Assembly (NCBI GenBank): GCA_964344765.1
Contig: CAYFOM010000003.1
Location: 88,961 to 152,960, forward strand
Length of the DNA: 64,000 bases
Direction of reading: 5' to 3'
From: JACNIZ01 sp964344765
GTDB lineage: Bacteria > Planctomycetota > UBA1135
In this document: one piece after another, positions 16,858 through 25,816 of the stretch
Layout: each line of letters starts with the position of its first letter
Numbering within the stretch: the first letter of the stretch is position 1
The notes under the pieces: model-generated
Seen by the model: the letters and a program-made list of their open reading frames with translations, nothing else
What the model was told of the DNA's origin: nothing
The model's database searches: none
Translations under genes and position numbers: made by a program

Positions 16858-17699
16858 CAGTTTTGCTCCGTCAAACTTCCGCTAAGCAAAGGTTCGCGTG
16901 CCCGGCATTCATCGCCTAGACCCATTGCCAAATGACGTTGGCCGGGCGCGAACACGACGATGGTCGAGCCAAATTCAAACATTCCCATTTCACCGCCGCG
17001 CTCAACGTGGATCGGCGGATCGTAGACGCGTCGGCCCTCAAGAAATGGACTACTTCCTAAGGTCGCATCGTGATGGAATTGCATGCCGCCGACATTCAAT
17101 GCGCCGATGTACAGCAGCGACAACGGCGTGCCGTCGGCGGCGCGACAGTGCAGCAGGATGCGTTTATTGGTTGCCAAAACGCGGGTGCTGCGGCGAATCA
17201 ACTTTGGATCGACCGGTTGCAAATCCCCGGGCTCGGTGACCGCTTCTAGGATCTCGAGCTCGCACGGGGCGTGATAACGGTGGTAGTTGTACGGCGCCAA
17301 GTAAACCTGAATAGCTTGGTAGCCGGACAGCAAGCGCACGTCGCCGCCGGGCACCAATTCTTGGGTGGTGTACGGCGTGCCTTTGATCAGCCAAGTCCCT
17401 TCCGGTGAAACGCGCGCGCAGGCAGCAATGCGGCCATCGGCGGGGGACAGCCAGGCGTCGCCCTCGGGCAGCGGTCGCGACCCTTCCGGCAGTGGGCGCG
17501 TGAACAACGCGAGGAAGTTTTTGTAATCGCGCAAATCTCCGGGAATGGTCGCCGGGTCAATGCCGAGTCGTTTGCCCAGCCAACCCCACAGTCCGCGGCG
17601 CATGAATTTGGGCACCGGCATACGTCCCATCCACCCGGCCACGCGGGAAATGGTGCGGCGCGGCACGCCGGGGAAGGTCAGGACTTTGCGGACGGACAC
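16857..17699 (-). CDS. psd: Phosphatidylserine decarboxylase proenzyme
   Basis: A 280-residue protein with the family hallmarks: WLSPADGRIAA (the PADG motif with catalytic Asp), the His-containing YNYHRYHAP, ALNVGGMQFHH-type loop, and the self-cleavage site FEFGSTIVV, where cleavage before the Ser creates the pyruvoyl group. It makes phosphatidylethanolamine from phosphatidylserine at the inner membrane. The start is GTG 17699. No strong Shine-Dalgarno sequence is seen. It is the first gene of a two-gene unit with the CMD-like gene and is divergent from the VCBS protein gene at 17784. Confidence 0.93.
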   Translation of the reverse strand: MSVRKVLTFPGVPRRTISRVAGWMGRMPVPKFMRRGLWGWLGKRLGIDPATIPGDLRDYKNFLALFTRPLPEGSRPLPEGDAWLSPADGRIAACARVSPEGTWLIKGTPYTTQELVPGGDVRLLSGYQAIQVYLAPYNYHRYHAPCELEILEAVTEPGDLQPVDPKLIRRSTRVLATNKRILLHCRAADGTPLSLLYIGALNVGGMQFHHDATLGSSPFLEGRRVYDPPIHVERGGEMGMFEFGSTIVVFAPGQRHLAMGLGDECRAREPLLSGSLTEQN

Positions 17700-17783
17700 A
17701 GGTGATCGCGCGGGTGGACGGCGCTGAGTTCGGATATCCTAGCGACCCGGTGCTTGGGAATGAGTAATGGTTGAGATAAGGCG

Positions 17784-18998
17784 ATGAAGAGGAAGCTGTT
17801 TATTCTGGCGGCGTTTAGCTTTGCGATTGGAGTTGTCGGTTTTCAGATCGGCAAGGATGGCCATTCCAGTTATTCCCCGCAGCCGGGTGTTTTCGTAGAG
17901 CGCGTCGATCAGTTGTCATCCGGTCGAGTGCTGAGCATGGGTTGGGTCAACGATGCCGACGGCGATGGCTATCCCGAAATTGTTGTGCATGAAAGGCCGA
18001 CCCGTGGATTCGTTTCCATCCTCCGCGACTGGTGGACATCGTCGTCCACGCGGGCGAGTTGGGTCAAGTTGCGGTCAGGGCGTAATGGCGAAGTCCTTCA
18101 GCAGCTTTACGGCTCCGGGGATGCCCAAGACACGCTTCGCGCAGCGTTTGGCCCGGTGTTTTTGTCGGGTAGGCTGGGTGCTTGGCGAGTGTTGAAACGT
18201 GGTGGTCTGGAGCTAACAGATGGCAGCCAATCGCTTCACGAGGTGAAGATCTATTCTGGAGGCTGGCCGGATTGGACCAAGCATCCGGGGACGTCGGAAT
18301 TGATTCAGGTTCGTCCTGCCGCCGATGGGGTGGATTTGCTTGGTGCTGACTCCATTCCGTTTCGAGTTGAAAGTCCTCATTATTTGCAAACGCTGATTTG
18401 GAGCCGCCATTTTTTCGAGGGCAAGCACCGGTGGATTTTGATGCTTGGATTTTCGCTTCAAGATTCCAGCGAAGAAGGTCATTCCTTGGTCTTTTTGGAT
18501 TGGGAGGACCGTCGTTACATTCGCGAACAACGCAAACTCTCCACGGGTGTACTTGCGGATCAAAACGGATGGGATTGGGCTATTACTTTGCGAGTGGATA
18601 CCGACGGGGTTCCACACGCCGTTCAACTTTGGGATCAACCGGGAGCGGAGTTCACGCCAGTGCGAATACGCGAGCCGCATGCAAGTATGTGCGTCGATCC
18701 GCAGCGCGCGCTTTTTATCACCAAGCCGAATCAAACACCCTGTCGCTTGGTCTATTGGGACTTGCAATCGCAGCAGCCGATTTGGGAAAAGAACATCGGC
18801 GACTTCGGCAAGCAAACCGGCATACGTGACCTTTCCATGTCCACTCTCGCCGATCACAACGGCGACGGAATTGATGAAATCGCTTTAACGGCAAACTTCA
18901 AGGCAAGCACGTGGCTGGCCTTGAAGTTTTCGGAGTCCGCGATGGTCGCGATCGTTTTGGACGGTGCGACCGGAGAGTTGCTCACTCCCCAGGATTGA
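17784..18998 (+). CDS. Secreted VCBS/FG-GAP-like protein, paralogue A
   Basis: A 404-residue protein starting with a signal or anchor segment (MKRKLFILAAFSFAIGVVGF). It has two calcium-binding-like repeats, NDADGDGYPEIVV near residue 57 and DHNGDGIDEIAL near 355, the form seen in VCBS/FG-GAP beta-propellers, and ends in LDGATGELLTP. It is a clear paralogue of the protein at 21576-22796: both share HSSYS..PGV, SSG, MGWVND, DGDGYP and the same C-terminal phrase. I know no named family for the pair. A GATAAGG lies just before the ATG. It converges on the CotH-like gene with a single base between stop codons. Confidence 0.7.
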   Translation: MKRKLFILAAFSFAIGVVGFQIGKDGHSSYSPQPGVFVERVDQLSSGRVLSMGWVNDADGDGYPEIVVHERPTRGFVSILRDWWTSSSTRASWVKLRSGRNGEVLQQLYGSGDAQDTLRAAFGPVFLSGRLGAWRVLKRGGLELTDGSQSLHEVKIYSGGWPDWTKHPGTSELIQVRPAADGVDLLGADSIPFRVESPHYLQTLIWSRHFFEGKHRWILMLGFSLQDSSEEGHSLVFLDWEDRRYIREQRKLSTGVLADQNGWDWAITLRVDTDGVPHAVQLWDQPGAEFTPVRIREPHASMCVDPQRALFITKPNQTPCRLVYWDLQSQQPIWEKNIGDFGKQTGIRDLSMSTLADHNGDGIDEIALTANFKASTWLALKFSESAMVAIVLDGATGELLTPQD

Positions 18999-18999
18999 C

Positions 19000-21465
19000 C
19001 TACGGACAGATGATGATTTCCAACGCGTTGGACAGCTGTTCGCCCAAGCTGGACGTCGGCATGTGCGCTTGAGCGTAGAAGGTGAAGCCGACCAGTGCCG
19101 GGTTGTTGATCGGCACGGTTACCGTCGCTTCGCCGAATGCATTAGCGGTTAAGCCGCTTTGCATGACCAGCTTGCTCAGCGAAACCAACGCCACGCCAGC
19201 TTCAGTCAATCCGCTGAGGTAATCGGCTTCACGCGATACGTACAAGTTGATGGCGTCTCCTTGCGTCGCGCCGCTGACTTTGACGTCGGCCGATCCGCCG
19301 ACGGCTGGGCTGCCGAAGCCTTCCAGCAGCAAACCGTGAGCAAACGGGTCGACTTGGTCAAAGGAGCGGTAACCGCAGCTTTGGCCGTTCGATGCGCCGG
19401 CGGTGGGCGTGTGCAGGCTTACCCATGGAGTTCCTCCGTCAAACAAACGACCGGTGGAAACATCCGGAGCTTGATCGGAGAAATCGTAGAAGTCGCGCAC
19501 CGTGGTGCCGTCGGAATCCACCAGCGAAACCTCTTCGCCGTTTTTATCCAACTGGAAGTTTGCGTGCAGCGGACCTTGCGCCAGATCGTTATCGCACCAA
19601 ACCACGATGGCTTGACCAGGTGCCAGCGTCGTGCCGGTTGGGAATGCCCACTGGGTCGGTAGTTGCAGGTCGTCACTCAAGTACCAACCGCTGATGTCGA
19701 CGGTCGCAGCGGTGGTGTTGAGGATTTCCACCCAGTCATCATTCTCGCCGGCTTCATCGGTGGCGCCGGTGTCGTTGTCGGCGAGGAATTCGTTGATGAC
19801 GATACCGTTGGAATCGATCAGCGGCTCCACCTTGTACGAACTAGGCGCTTCTTCAGCTTGCCACGGGAAGTGAGTTGCGTTGTCGGACGGCGTCCACGCC
19901 AGCATGTAGTAGCGCACCTTGGTGCCCTCAGGCTGCGGCGGGATCAAACCAGCCCATACTCCGTCGTTGGCGGCGCCGTCACCGTGGTTACCGTCGTCGT
20001 ACATGGTCGCCTCGTTGTAGGGGCCGACCTTGCCGGCGCGCCACATCAGCACCGCGCCTTCGACGCTGGAGCCAGGGGCTTCTATGCGCGCAGTGACCGC
20101 GACCAAATCCTGATCGGTGGGGTTGCTGGGTAGTACAGCGACATCGGAATATTCCGGACGAATGCCGTTCAGCGCGGCCAGCCCTTGCAGATAAGACTGG
20201 CGGTTATTGACGAAAGGCTGCAAGCCGCACGAAGTCCGTCCGCCGCCACCGCCGCCACCGCCGCCACCACCGATGGTGACGTCTTGAGTAACGTTGTTGT
20301 AGAACTGCTGCAGCGTGTACAGCTTTTTGGTGTCGGCGATGACATCAGGCTCGATCAAGTCTTGGTATTGCGTGACCAAGCCACCAATGACTGTCCAGTT
20401 CCACGAACGCTCAAGCATTTCGCGGTAGTTGGCGTAATAAGCCGCCCGTCCGCGCGGACCGCTATTGGTGTTCAGCAAGCGCGTAATCAACGGGTAATCG
20501 CTATCGCCGTAATTCTCAATCGGCGACATGCGCTGCAACTGCGTCACCGACATGCCCATGCCGAAGTTACCAAAGGCTTCGTTGACGTCCCACGGGATGG
20601 TCGAGAAGCGGCCCTCGGCCAGATCGTTGAACACGTAATAGTTGTGACCGCTTTCGATGTACGAATCGCGGTTGACGAACAAGTTCATGCCGGCCAGGAA
20701 CCACAGTGCACGATCGATGCGCAGGTTGTCGTCGACGTCGCTGATGATGTTGGCGATGGTGCCGTTATTCAACACGTCGCATAGATCGATCAAGTCCAAC
20801 CATTCGGTGCCGTTGGGATCGCTCTTCAGCTCATAAATGTCGTAGTAGCTGGTTGGGTTGCTGCCCAACCACAGCAGCGTCGCCATGTTTCCGCCGCCGG
20901 GACCGCCGCTGGTTACAGGGTCGCACTTGTAACGATTGCCGTCGTTGTCGTCGAACCAGTCCGACAACATCTCACCGCTGACCTGCTCGGTGTTGTTGTA
21001 AATGCCCCAGTATTCATCGTTGATCCACAAGCGCACGAAGTTTGCGCGCGGCGCCGGCATGTACTGACGAAGAACGTTGTAGGTCACCACCTCGCGACAG
21101 AAGGTCGGATCCATGAACGCGTTGCCGAGGTTGATGGTGTCGAAGCCAAGCAGCTCCTGGCCGAGCACATACTGGTCCATCTTGATCTTGAAAGGCATCT
21201 TCTCCTCGGGCCAAACGCTGGCCGAAGAGTTGCCCTTAAACCGCACGCCGACGTTGAGGTACACCACGCCGTCCACTTCCATGTCAGCTTCGATGTAATC
21301 CTCGGTCGCCCGGTTTTGGTCGAGCAAGGTCCAATAATTGGCTTGATGGAAAGTCAGCTTGAAATCGCGAACGATGGTCTCGTCGTAGAGACCTTGAGCA
21401 GTTGCCCTGGCCGATAGCAGAAGCACCAGCACACCCAGGATGGAGGAGACAGCTAATTTGCGCAT
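19000..21465 (-). CDS. Secreted CotH kinase-like protein with lamin-tail domain
   Basis: About 821 residues from ATG 21465, which places a signal peptide (MRKLAVSSILGVLVLLLSA) at the N-terminus. Residues 30-370 form a CotH domain: VGVRFKGNSS, PFKIKMDQY, NLGNAFMDPTF and STIPWDVNEAFGNF, the last holding the Asp of the kinase-like active site. A run of 11 Gly follows (20239-20271), then a C-terminal lamin-tail domain (IVINEFLADN, DDWVEILNTT, VDISGWYLSDD). CotH proteins phosphorylate secreted spore-coat proteins in Bacillus; the substrate here is unknown. Two VCBS-type paralogues flank it, candidates for partners. Confidence 0.88.
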   Translation of the reverse strand: MRKLAVSSILGVLVLLLSARATAQGLYDETIVRDFKLTFHQANYWTLLDQNRATEDYIEADMEVDGVVYLNVGVRFKGNSSASVWPEEKMPFKIKMDQYVLGQELLGFDTINLGNAFMDPTFCREVVTYNVLRQYMPAPRANFVRLWINDEYWGIYNNTEQVSGEMLSDWFDDNDGNRYKCDPVTSGGPGGGNMATLLWLGSNPTSYYDIYELKSDPNGTEWLDLIDLCDVLNNGTIANIISDVDDNLRIDRALWFLAGMNLFVNRDSYIESGHNYYVFNDLAEGRFSTIPWDVNEAFGNFGMGMSVTQLQRMSPIENYGDSDYPLITRLLNTNSGPRGRAAYYANYREMLERSWNWTVIGGLVTQYQDLIEPDVIADTKKLYTLQQFYNNVTQDVTIGGGGGGGGGGGRTSCGLQPFVNNRQSYLQGLAALNGIRPEYSDVAVLPSNPTDQDLVAVTARIEAPGSSVEGAVLMWRAGKVGPYNEATMYDDGNHGDGAANDGVWAGLIPPQPEGTKVRYYMLAWTPSDNATHFPWQAEEAPSSYKVEPLIDSNGIVINEFLADNDTGATDEAGENDDWVEILNTTAATVDISGWYLSDDLQLPTQWAFPTGTTLAPGQAIVVWCDNDLAQGPLHANFQLDKNGEEVSLVDSDGTTVRDFYDFSDQAPDVSTGRLFDGGTPWVSLHTPTAGASNGQSCGYRSFDQVDPFAHGLLLEGFGSPAVGGSADVKVSGATQGDAINLYVSREADYLSGLTEAGVALVSLSKLVMQSGLTANAFGEATVTVPINNPALVGFTFYAQAHMPTSSLGEQLSNALEIIICP
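20239..20271 (-). repeat. Glycine-codon microsatellite in the CotH-like gene
   Basis: Eleven consecutive Gly codons, mostly a 9-base unit (GGT GGC GGC on the coding strand) repeated about three times, link the CotH domain to the next domain. Slippage here would change linker length in steps of three residues without shifting the frame. Confidence 0.8.
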
Positions 21466-21575
21466 GATCAAAAAACACAAGAAAGGTTCTAATGTTTCGT
21501 CCATTAGCTGATTTTTCCATTAATGAACGCATTTTCATTTTTCGTAGAATGGCGGTGTTTCCAGCGCCATCCAGA

Positions 21576-22796
21576 ATGAAAAAGCCTCTCATTATCCTCC
21601 TCGTCGGCCTGCTCAGCCTGTGGTTGGGCCGCAGCCTGATGGTGGAGCGTGGCCATTCCAGCTATTCGTCGACACCGGGGGTCTATGTGGCCTTGGACAA
21701 CCGGCTTTCCTCGGGGCAACTGATGGCATTGGGCTGGGTGAATGATGTCGACGGCGACGGCTATCCCGACATACTTTCCCAGGAACGACCGGCGCGTACC
21801 TTGCAGCATCGCTGGAAGAAATTCATTGGCACCGCACAAAACCGTGCAAGCTTAGTCAAGCTACGGTCGGGAATTAGCGGCGAGATGATTCGCCTTATGC
21901 ACGCGCGCGGGGAAGGCCACGAAATCTACCGCCGCCCATTAGGAGTTTCGCCGTCGACTAAACGCATCCCGGTATTGAGGCGCCACCCCAACGACGATAA
22001 CGACGTATATGACGGCGAAAATATGCTGCTCGATATTCCCTCTGGAAGCGACTGGCGAAGGGGGGTGACTATGCACCCGCAGACCGGGGAGATCATTCGT
22101 TGGGAAGCAATTGAAGGCGGGTTCCAGCTAGTCGGCAGCCAAGCCGGGATTTGCCAAGCAACCATGCCCACGATCGGGCGCGAACCGGTGATGAGTTGGA
22201 CCTTGCATCGAATGGGTAATCGGCAAAAGTGGTTGCTAGTTGTTGCAGCCCCGGAGCGCCCGGTTTATGGCCGACAAGCCACGGTTTATGTTTATGATTG
22301 GGAGCAGCAAAAAATCATTCATCACCAAACAAGCATCCAAGACTATGACGATCCGCAAATTTCTGGTTTGGCATACACTGTGTTGCCGTTAGCCGACCTT
22401 GACGATATCCCCGAGGCCATTTGCGTAAAAGGACGATTGGGCGAGTCTTACCAGTGGCTTCCGCCAAAAAGTGGCTTTCAAAGCAGCCGGACGGACGCAG
22501 GTCGAGCTCTATTCTTCTCTTATATAGAAGGGAAACCAACCACCATTGGTTACTGGAACCTAAAAGGCAATCGGTTAATCTGGTCGAAGGACGTATCGAA
22601 TTCCTCTGAGGACAGTTACTGGCCCTCGGTTACTTATTCCATTCTGAGCGACTACAACAATGACGGTTATTCGGAGATCGCGATTCGCGGTAATTTACGC
22701 CGAAGCGATTGGCTGAATCTGGATCTATCTGAATCTACCCTTGTCGCCTGCGTCCTCGACGGCGCCACCGGCGAGTTGTTCCTCCCAACCCCATAA
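21576..22796 (+). CDS. Secreted VCBS/FG-GAP-like protein, paralogue B
   Basis: About 406 residues from ATG 21576, giving a hydrophobic N-terminus (MKKPLIILLVGLLSLWLG); an upstream ATG at 21492 would add 28 residues that look non-coding. It has the repeat NDVDGDGYPDIL near residue 57 and DYNNDGYSEIAI near 365, and ends LDGATGELFLPTP, matching paralogue A in order and spacing. Base composition is slightly more AT-rich than in neighbours. A TAGAAT box lies 25 bases before the ATG. It is divergent from the CotH-like gene, so both are probably expressed from one short control region. Function unknown. Confidence 0.7.
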   Translation: MKKPLIILLVGLLSLWLGRSLMVERGHSSYSSTPGVYVALDNRLSSGQLMALGWVNDVDGDGYPDILSQERPARTLQHRWKKFIGTAQNRASLVKLRSGISGEMIRLMHARGEGHEIYRRPLGVSPSTKRIPVLRRHPNDDNDVYDGENMLLDIPSGSDWRRGVTMHPQTGEIIRWEAIEGGFQLVGSQAGICQATMPTIGREPVMSWTLHRMGNRQKWLLVVAAPERPVYGRQATVYVYDWEQQKIIHHQTSIQDYDDPQISGLAYTVLPLADLDDIPEAICVKGRLGESYQWLPPKSGFQSSRTDAGRALFFSYIEGKPTTIGYWNLKGNRLIWSKDVSNSSEDSYWPSVTYSILSDYNNDGYSEIAIRGNLRRSDWLNLDLSESTLVACVLDGATGELFLPTP

Positions 22797-22819
22797 GCTT
22801 CTTTGCTATCTTGTCGCCC

Positions 22820-23410
22820 ATGCACGGCTTGCTGACCGCGTACGGCACTTTCATGGGGCGCGACCAAAACCAAAGCATGATGGTTTTGGATGCGTTGCGT
22901 GAGCGCGAGCTTGGCTTGGATTGCGACCTACAGTTATGGCCGGTGGTGTTGCCGACGGTCGACAGCCTTGTCGACTCGGCGTTGGCAATTCCAAAGCTGC
23001 GCTACTGGTTGGCGCTCGGCGAGGGCGCGAAGGACGGTTTGCCCAAGCTCGAAACCCGCGCTTACAACCGTTTCGACCTGCGCCACGACGAACCATCCGC
23101 TGGTGGTGGACCCCTGGAAGGAAAGCTCGAAACCATCGCTCCATCCAGCGTGCGCGCGCATTGGCCGGCAGTGCAGTTACAGGCAGCGCTAGGGGAGCAA
23201 TCCATCGACGTCGAGCTCAGCGACGACCCCGGTAGTCACTGCTGCAACGCACTTCTGTACTGGGGAACCCTGCGCGCACGCCTGACTGCGGCCGGTCAGC
23301 CGCGACCGTGGATTGGCTTTCTCCACCTGCCGCGCCAACCCGAGCGCGTCGGCGAGCACGCGCGAATGGTAGAAACTGCACTGCGCTGGTTGGATCGGCA
23401 GTTTCTCTGA
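22820..23410 (+). CDS. Pyroglutamyl-peptidase I-like (C15) protein
   Basis: A 196-residue protein resembling peptidase C15. LTAYGTFMGRDQN matches the N-terminal LTGFGPF strand; LALGEGAKDGLPKLETRAYN holds the likely catalytic Glu; SDDPGSHCCNALLYW holds the catalytic Cys; WIGFLHLPRQP holds the catalytic His. The family removes N-terminal pyroglutamate from peptides in the cytoplasm. The N-terminal phrase differs (AYGTF for GFGPF), so substrate may differ. ATG 22820 is chosen over TTG 22811. The region after the stop carries the glmU promoter candidate. Confidence 0.78.
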   Translation: MHGLLTAYGTFMGRDQNQSMMVLDALRERELGLDCDLQLWPVVLPTVDSLVDSALAIPKLRYWLALGEGAKDGLPKLETRAYNRFDLRHDEPSAGGGPLEGKLETIAPSSVRAHWPAVQLQAALGEQSIDVELSDDPGSHCCNALLYWGTLRARLTAAGQPRPWIGFLHLPRQPERVGEHARMVETALRWLDRQFL

Positions 23411-23424
23411 GCGGGGCCGCTTTC

Positions 23425-23430
23425 TATAAT
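23425..23430 (+). promoter_or_regulatory. Candidate -10 box of glmU (TATAAT)
   Basis: A perfect TATAAT lies 13 bases before the glmU ATG, with TTTCTC about 17 bases further upstream as a poor -35. If used, the mRNA would begin only about seven bases before the start codon. Confidence 0.4.
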
Positions 23431-23443
23431 CGGGCCTCCCCCC

Positions 23444-24760
23444 ATGGCTGCTCCGCAACCCCTGCACATCCTCATCCTCGCCGGCGGCGAATCCACTCGG
23501 ATCCGCACCGGGGGGCCCAAAGCACTCCTGGATTTGTGCGGCGCGCCGTTGCTCGAGCACATTTTCCGCTCTACCGACGGTTTGACCGCCGGCCAGCGCG
23601 CCATCGTGCTGGGGCCGAAGCATCAGCCGCAAATCGAGGGTTGGATGCAAAAAGCCGGTCGATTGGCCGCGAACGACGACGAAGCCGCCGCTGAGCCGGG
23701 GCAGAAATCGCGCTGGCAAATCGCGGTGCAACCGGTCGCCAAAGGCACCGGCGATGCGGTGATGTGCGGACTCTCAGCACTGCCCAGCGAGGGGCGTTTG
23801 CTGATCCTGTGCGGCGACACTCCGTTGCTGTCTCCTGAAACTCTGGAATTCCTGTGCGAGCAGGAAGGATGCTCGCTGCTGACCGCGCTGGTCGAAGAAC
23901 CGACCGGCTACGGTCGCATCCTGCGCGAGGAAGAAAGCGGCGACATGATGGCCATCGTCGAAGAAGCCGACGCCGATGACGCGATCAAGCAGATTGCCGA
24001 AGTCAACGCCGGCGTTTACCTACTCGACATCGCCGAGCTGCGCGCCGCGTTGGATAACGTCGACAGCAATAATGCGCAGGGTGAGTTTTACTTGCCCGAT
24101 GCCGCAGTCGCGTCGCTGCGCAAAACCGAAGGCTGCATCATCTGCTTGGAAAACGGCGACGACGAGATCCTCGGCGTCAACACCTTGGCCGAGTTCGCGC
24201 GCGCGTCGGCAATTATGCGCAACCGCCGCAACATGGATTTAATGGACAGCGGCGTCATTCTCGACGACCCCGATTCCACCTTTATCGAAGTCGACACCGA
24301 AATCGCGCCGGGAGCGCGCATCATGCCTTATTGCGTCATCCGCGCCGGCGTCAAAATCGGCGCAGGTTGCGAGGTCGGACCTTTTGCTCACGTGCGCGTC
24401 GGAACGGAAATGAAAGAAGGCGCCGTGCTCGGCAATTTTGTAGAGACCAAAAACTCAGTTTTGCACCCGGGAGCCAAGGCTAAGCATTTGACTTACCTAG
24501 GCGACGCCCAGGTCGGTGCCCGCGCCAACATCGGTTGCGGCACCATTACCGCGAATTACGACGGCAAGAATAAGCACCAAACCGACATCGGTGAACGCGC
24601 GTTCATCGGCTCGGGAACCGTGCTGGTGGCACCGGTCAAAGTGGGGGACCACGCAATGACCGCCGCCGGAGCCGTGGTTACGCGAGGTAAGGATGTACCG
24701 GATCACGGAGTCGTCGCCGGGGTCCCCGCGCAGCCTTTGCCTGCTAAAAAACTGAACTGA
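23444..24760 (+). CDS. glmU: Bifunctional UDP-GlcNAc pyrophosphorylase/GlcN-1-P acetyltransferase
   Basis: A 438-residue protein. The N-terminal nucleotidyltransferase domain (to about 225) has LILAGGESTRIRTGGPKAL, a variant of the LxAGxGTRMxxxxPKVL loop, and ILCGDTPLL. The C-terminal half is a left-handed beta-helix with hexapeptide repeats and the acetyltransferase segment VETKNSVLHPGAKAKHLTYL, then GCGTITANYDG, as in GlmU. It makes UDP-GlcNAc for peptidoglycan and lipid A, feeding lpxA and lpxC-fabZ at the far end of this gene block. It is slightly shorter than usual (about 455). Confidence 0.93.
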   Translation: MAAPQPLHILILAGGESTRIRTGGPKALLDLCGAPLLEHIFRSTDGLTAGQRAIVLGPKHQPQIEGWMQKAGRLAANDDEAAAEPGQKSRWQIAVQPVAKGTGDAVMCGLSALPSEGRLLILCGDTPLLSPETLEFLCEQEGCSLLTALVEEPTGYGRILREEESGDMMAIVEEADADDAIKQIAEVNAGVYLLDIAELRAALDNVDSNNAQGEFYLPDAAVASLRKTEGCIICLENGDDEILGVNTLAEFARASAIMRNRRNMDLMDSGVILDDPDSTFIEVDTEIAPGARIMPYCVIRAGVKIGAGCEVGPFAHVRVGTEMKEGAVLGNFVETKNSVLHPGAKAKHLTYLGDAQVGARANIGCGTITANYDGKNKHQTDIGERAFIGSGTVLVAPVKVGDHAMTAAGAVVTRGKDVPDHGVVAGVPAQPLPAKKLN

Positions 24761-24830
24761 CGGCGCACTTCGGAAAATGGCCCTGACTGGCATCGCACCC
24801 TCTCCGGTCTACCAAGATTCTGTACTACAA

Positions 24831-25763
24831 ATGGAACGCTTCAAAATGGTGGCGGGCACTGCCCACCCGGATCTTGCCCACGAAATCGCCTGCCAGCTCG
24901 ACGTCCCGCTGGCGTCGGCCTACGTCGGACGCTTTCCGGATGGGGAAATCGACATCAAAGTCCACGATGACATGCGTGGCGCCGACGTCTTCCTGATCCA
25001 GCCGACCTGCCCACCGGTCAACGAGTACATCCTTGAGACCGTGCTGCTGCTGGATACGCTGCGACGCGCGTCGGCCGGCCGAATCACCGTGGTCATGCCG
25101 TACTTCGGCTACGCGCGCAAGGACCGCAAGGACGAAGGCCGGGTGCCGATTTCGGCCAAGGTGGTTGCCAATATGCTCGTCGCCGCCGGTGCTAACCGCG
25201 TACTGACCATTGACTTACACGCGCAACAGATTCAGGGATTCTTTGATATTCCGGTGGATCACCTGTGGGCACGGCCGGTGCTGACCGAGGTGGTGCGCAA
25301 CATGGACTTGCACAACCTGACCATCGTTTCGCCCGACGTCGGCGCGGTCAAATTGGCCCGGGCCTGGGCGAAAAACCTCGATTGCGGTCTGGCCATCGTC
25401 GACAAGCGCCGCACCTCCGGCGACAAGGTGGTGATGGAAAACGTCATCGGTGACGTCGACGGCTGCGACGTTTTGCTCACTGACGACATGATTTCGACCG
25501 CCGGCACCATCAGCGAGGCGTCGCGGATTTTGAAGGATCAGGGGGCAAAAAGGGTGTTTATTGCCGCCACGCACGCGGTTTTGTGCGGTCCTGCCCGCGA
25601 GCGCCTGGCCCACGCGCCGGTCGAGCAGATTCTGGTCACCAACACGGTGCCGTTGCGCGGCGATTTGCCGGATAACCTGACCCAAATTTCAGTTGCGCCG
25701 CTGCTGTCGCGGGCGATTCTGAGAATCCACAAAGAGGAGTCGGTTTCTGCACTGTTCGATTGA
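24831..25763 (+). CDS. prs: Ribose-phosphate pyrophosphokinase
   Basis: A 310-residue PRPP synthase from ATG 24831, which matches the family's normal N-terminus (FKMVAGTAHPDLA); a start at 24777 would add 18 non-homologous residues. Visible motifs: GRFPDGEIDIKV, FGYARKDRK, DLHAQQIQGFFDIPVDHL and the PRPP loop LLTDDMISTAGTI, in which Ser replaces the more usual Asp. It converts ribose-5-phosphate and ATP to PRPP for nucleotide, His and Trp synthesis. The order glmU-prs-rplY-pth is common in bacteria. Confidence 0.95.
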   Translation: MERFKMVAGTAHPDLAHEIACQLDVPLASAYVGRFPDGEIDIKVHDDMRGADVFLIQPTCPPVNEYILETVLLLDTLRRASAGRITVVMPYFGYARKDRKDEGRVPISAKVVANMLVAAGANRVLTIDLHAQQIQGFFDIPVDHLWARPVLTEVVRNMDLHNLTIVSPDVGAVKLARAWAKNLDCGLAIVDKRRTSGDKVVMENVIGDVDGCDVLLTDDMISTAGTISEASRILKDQGAKRVFIAATHAVLCGPARERLAHAPVEQILVTNTVPLRGDLPDNLTQISVAPLLSRAILRIHKEESVSALFD

Positions 25764-25775
25764 GCGCGCAGCCGC

Positions 25776-25781
25776 TAGAAT
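25776..25781 (+). promoter_or_regulatory. Candidate -10 box of rplY (TAGAAT)
   Basis: GCTAGAAT lies 35 bases before the rplY ATG, just after the prs stop. It repeats the GCTAnAAT form seen at other gene starts in the window. The -35 region is weak. Confidence 0.35.
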
Positions 25782-25816
25782 GTCGCGTCCTTCTCCGCAG
25801 AGAGAGCCCGAAAACG

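Noticed and set aside
22800..22819. TATCTT as promoter of the pyroglutamyl-peptidase-like gene
   Set aside because: A poor match with no -35 box; the gene may be read from upstream.
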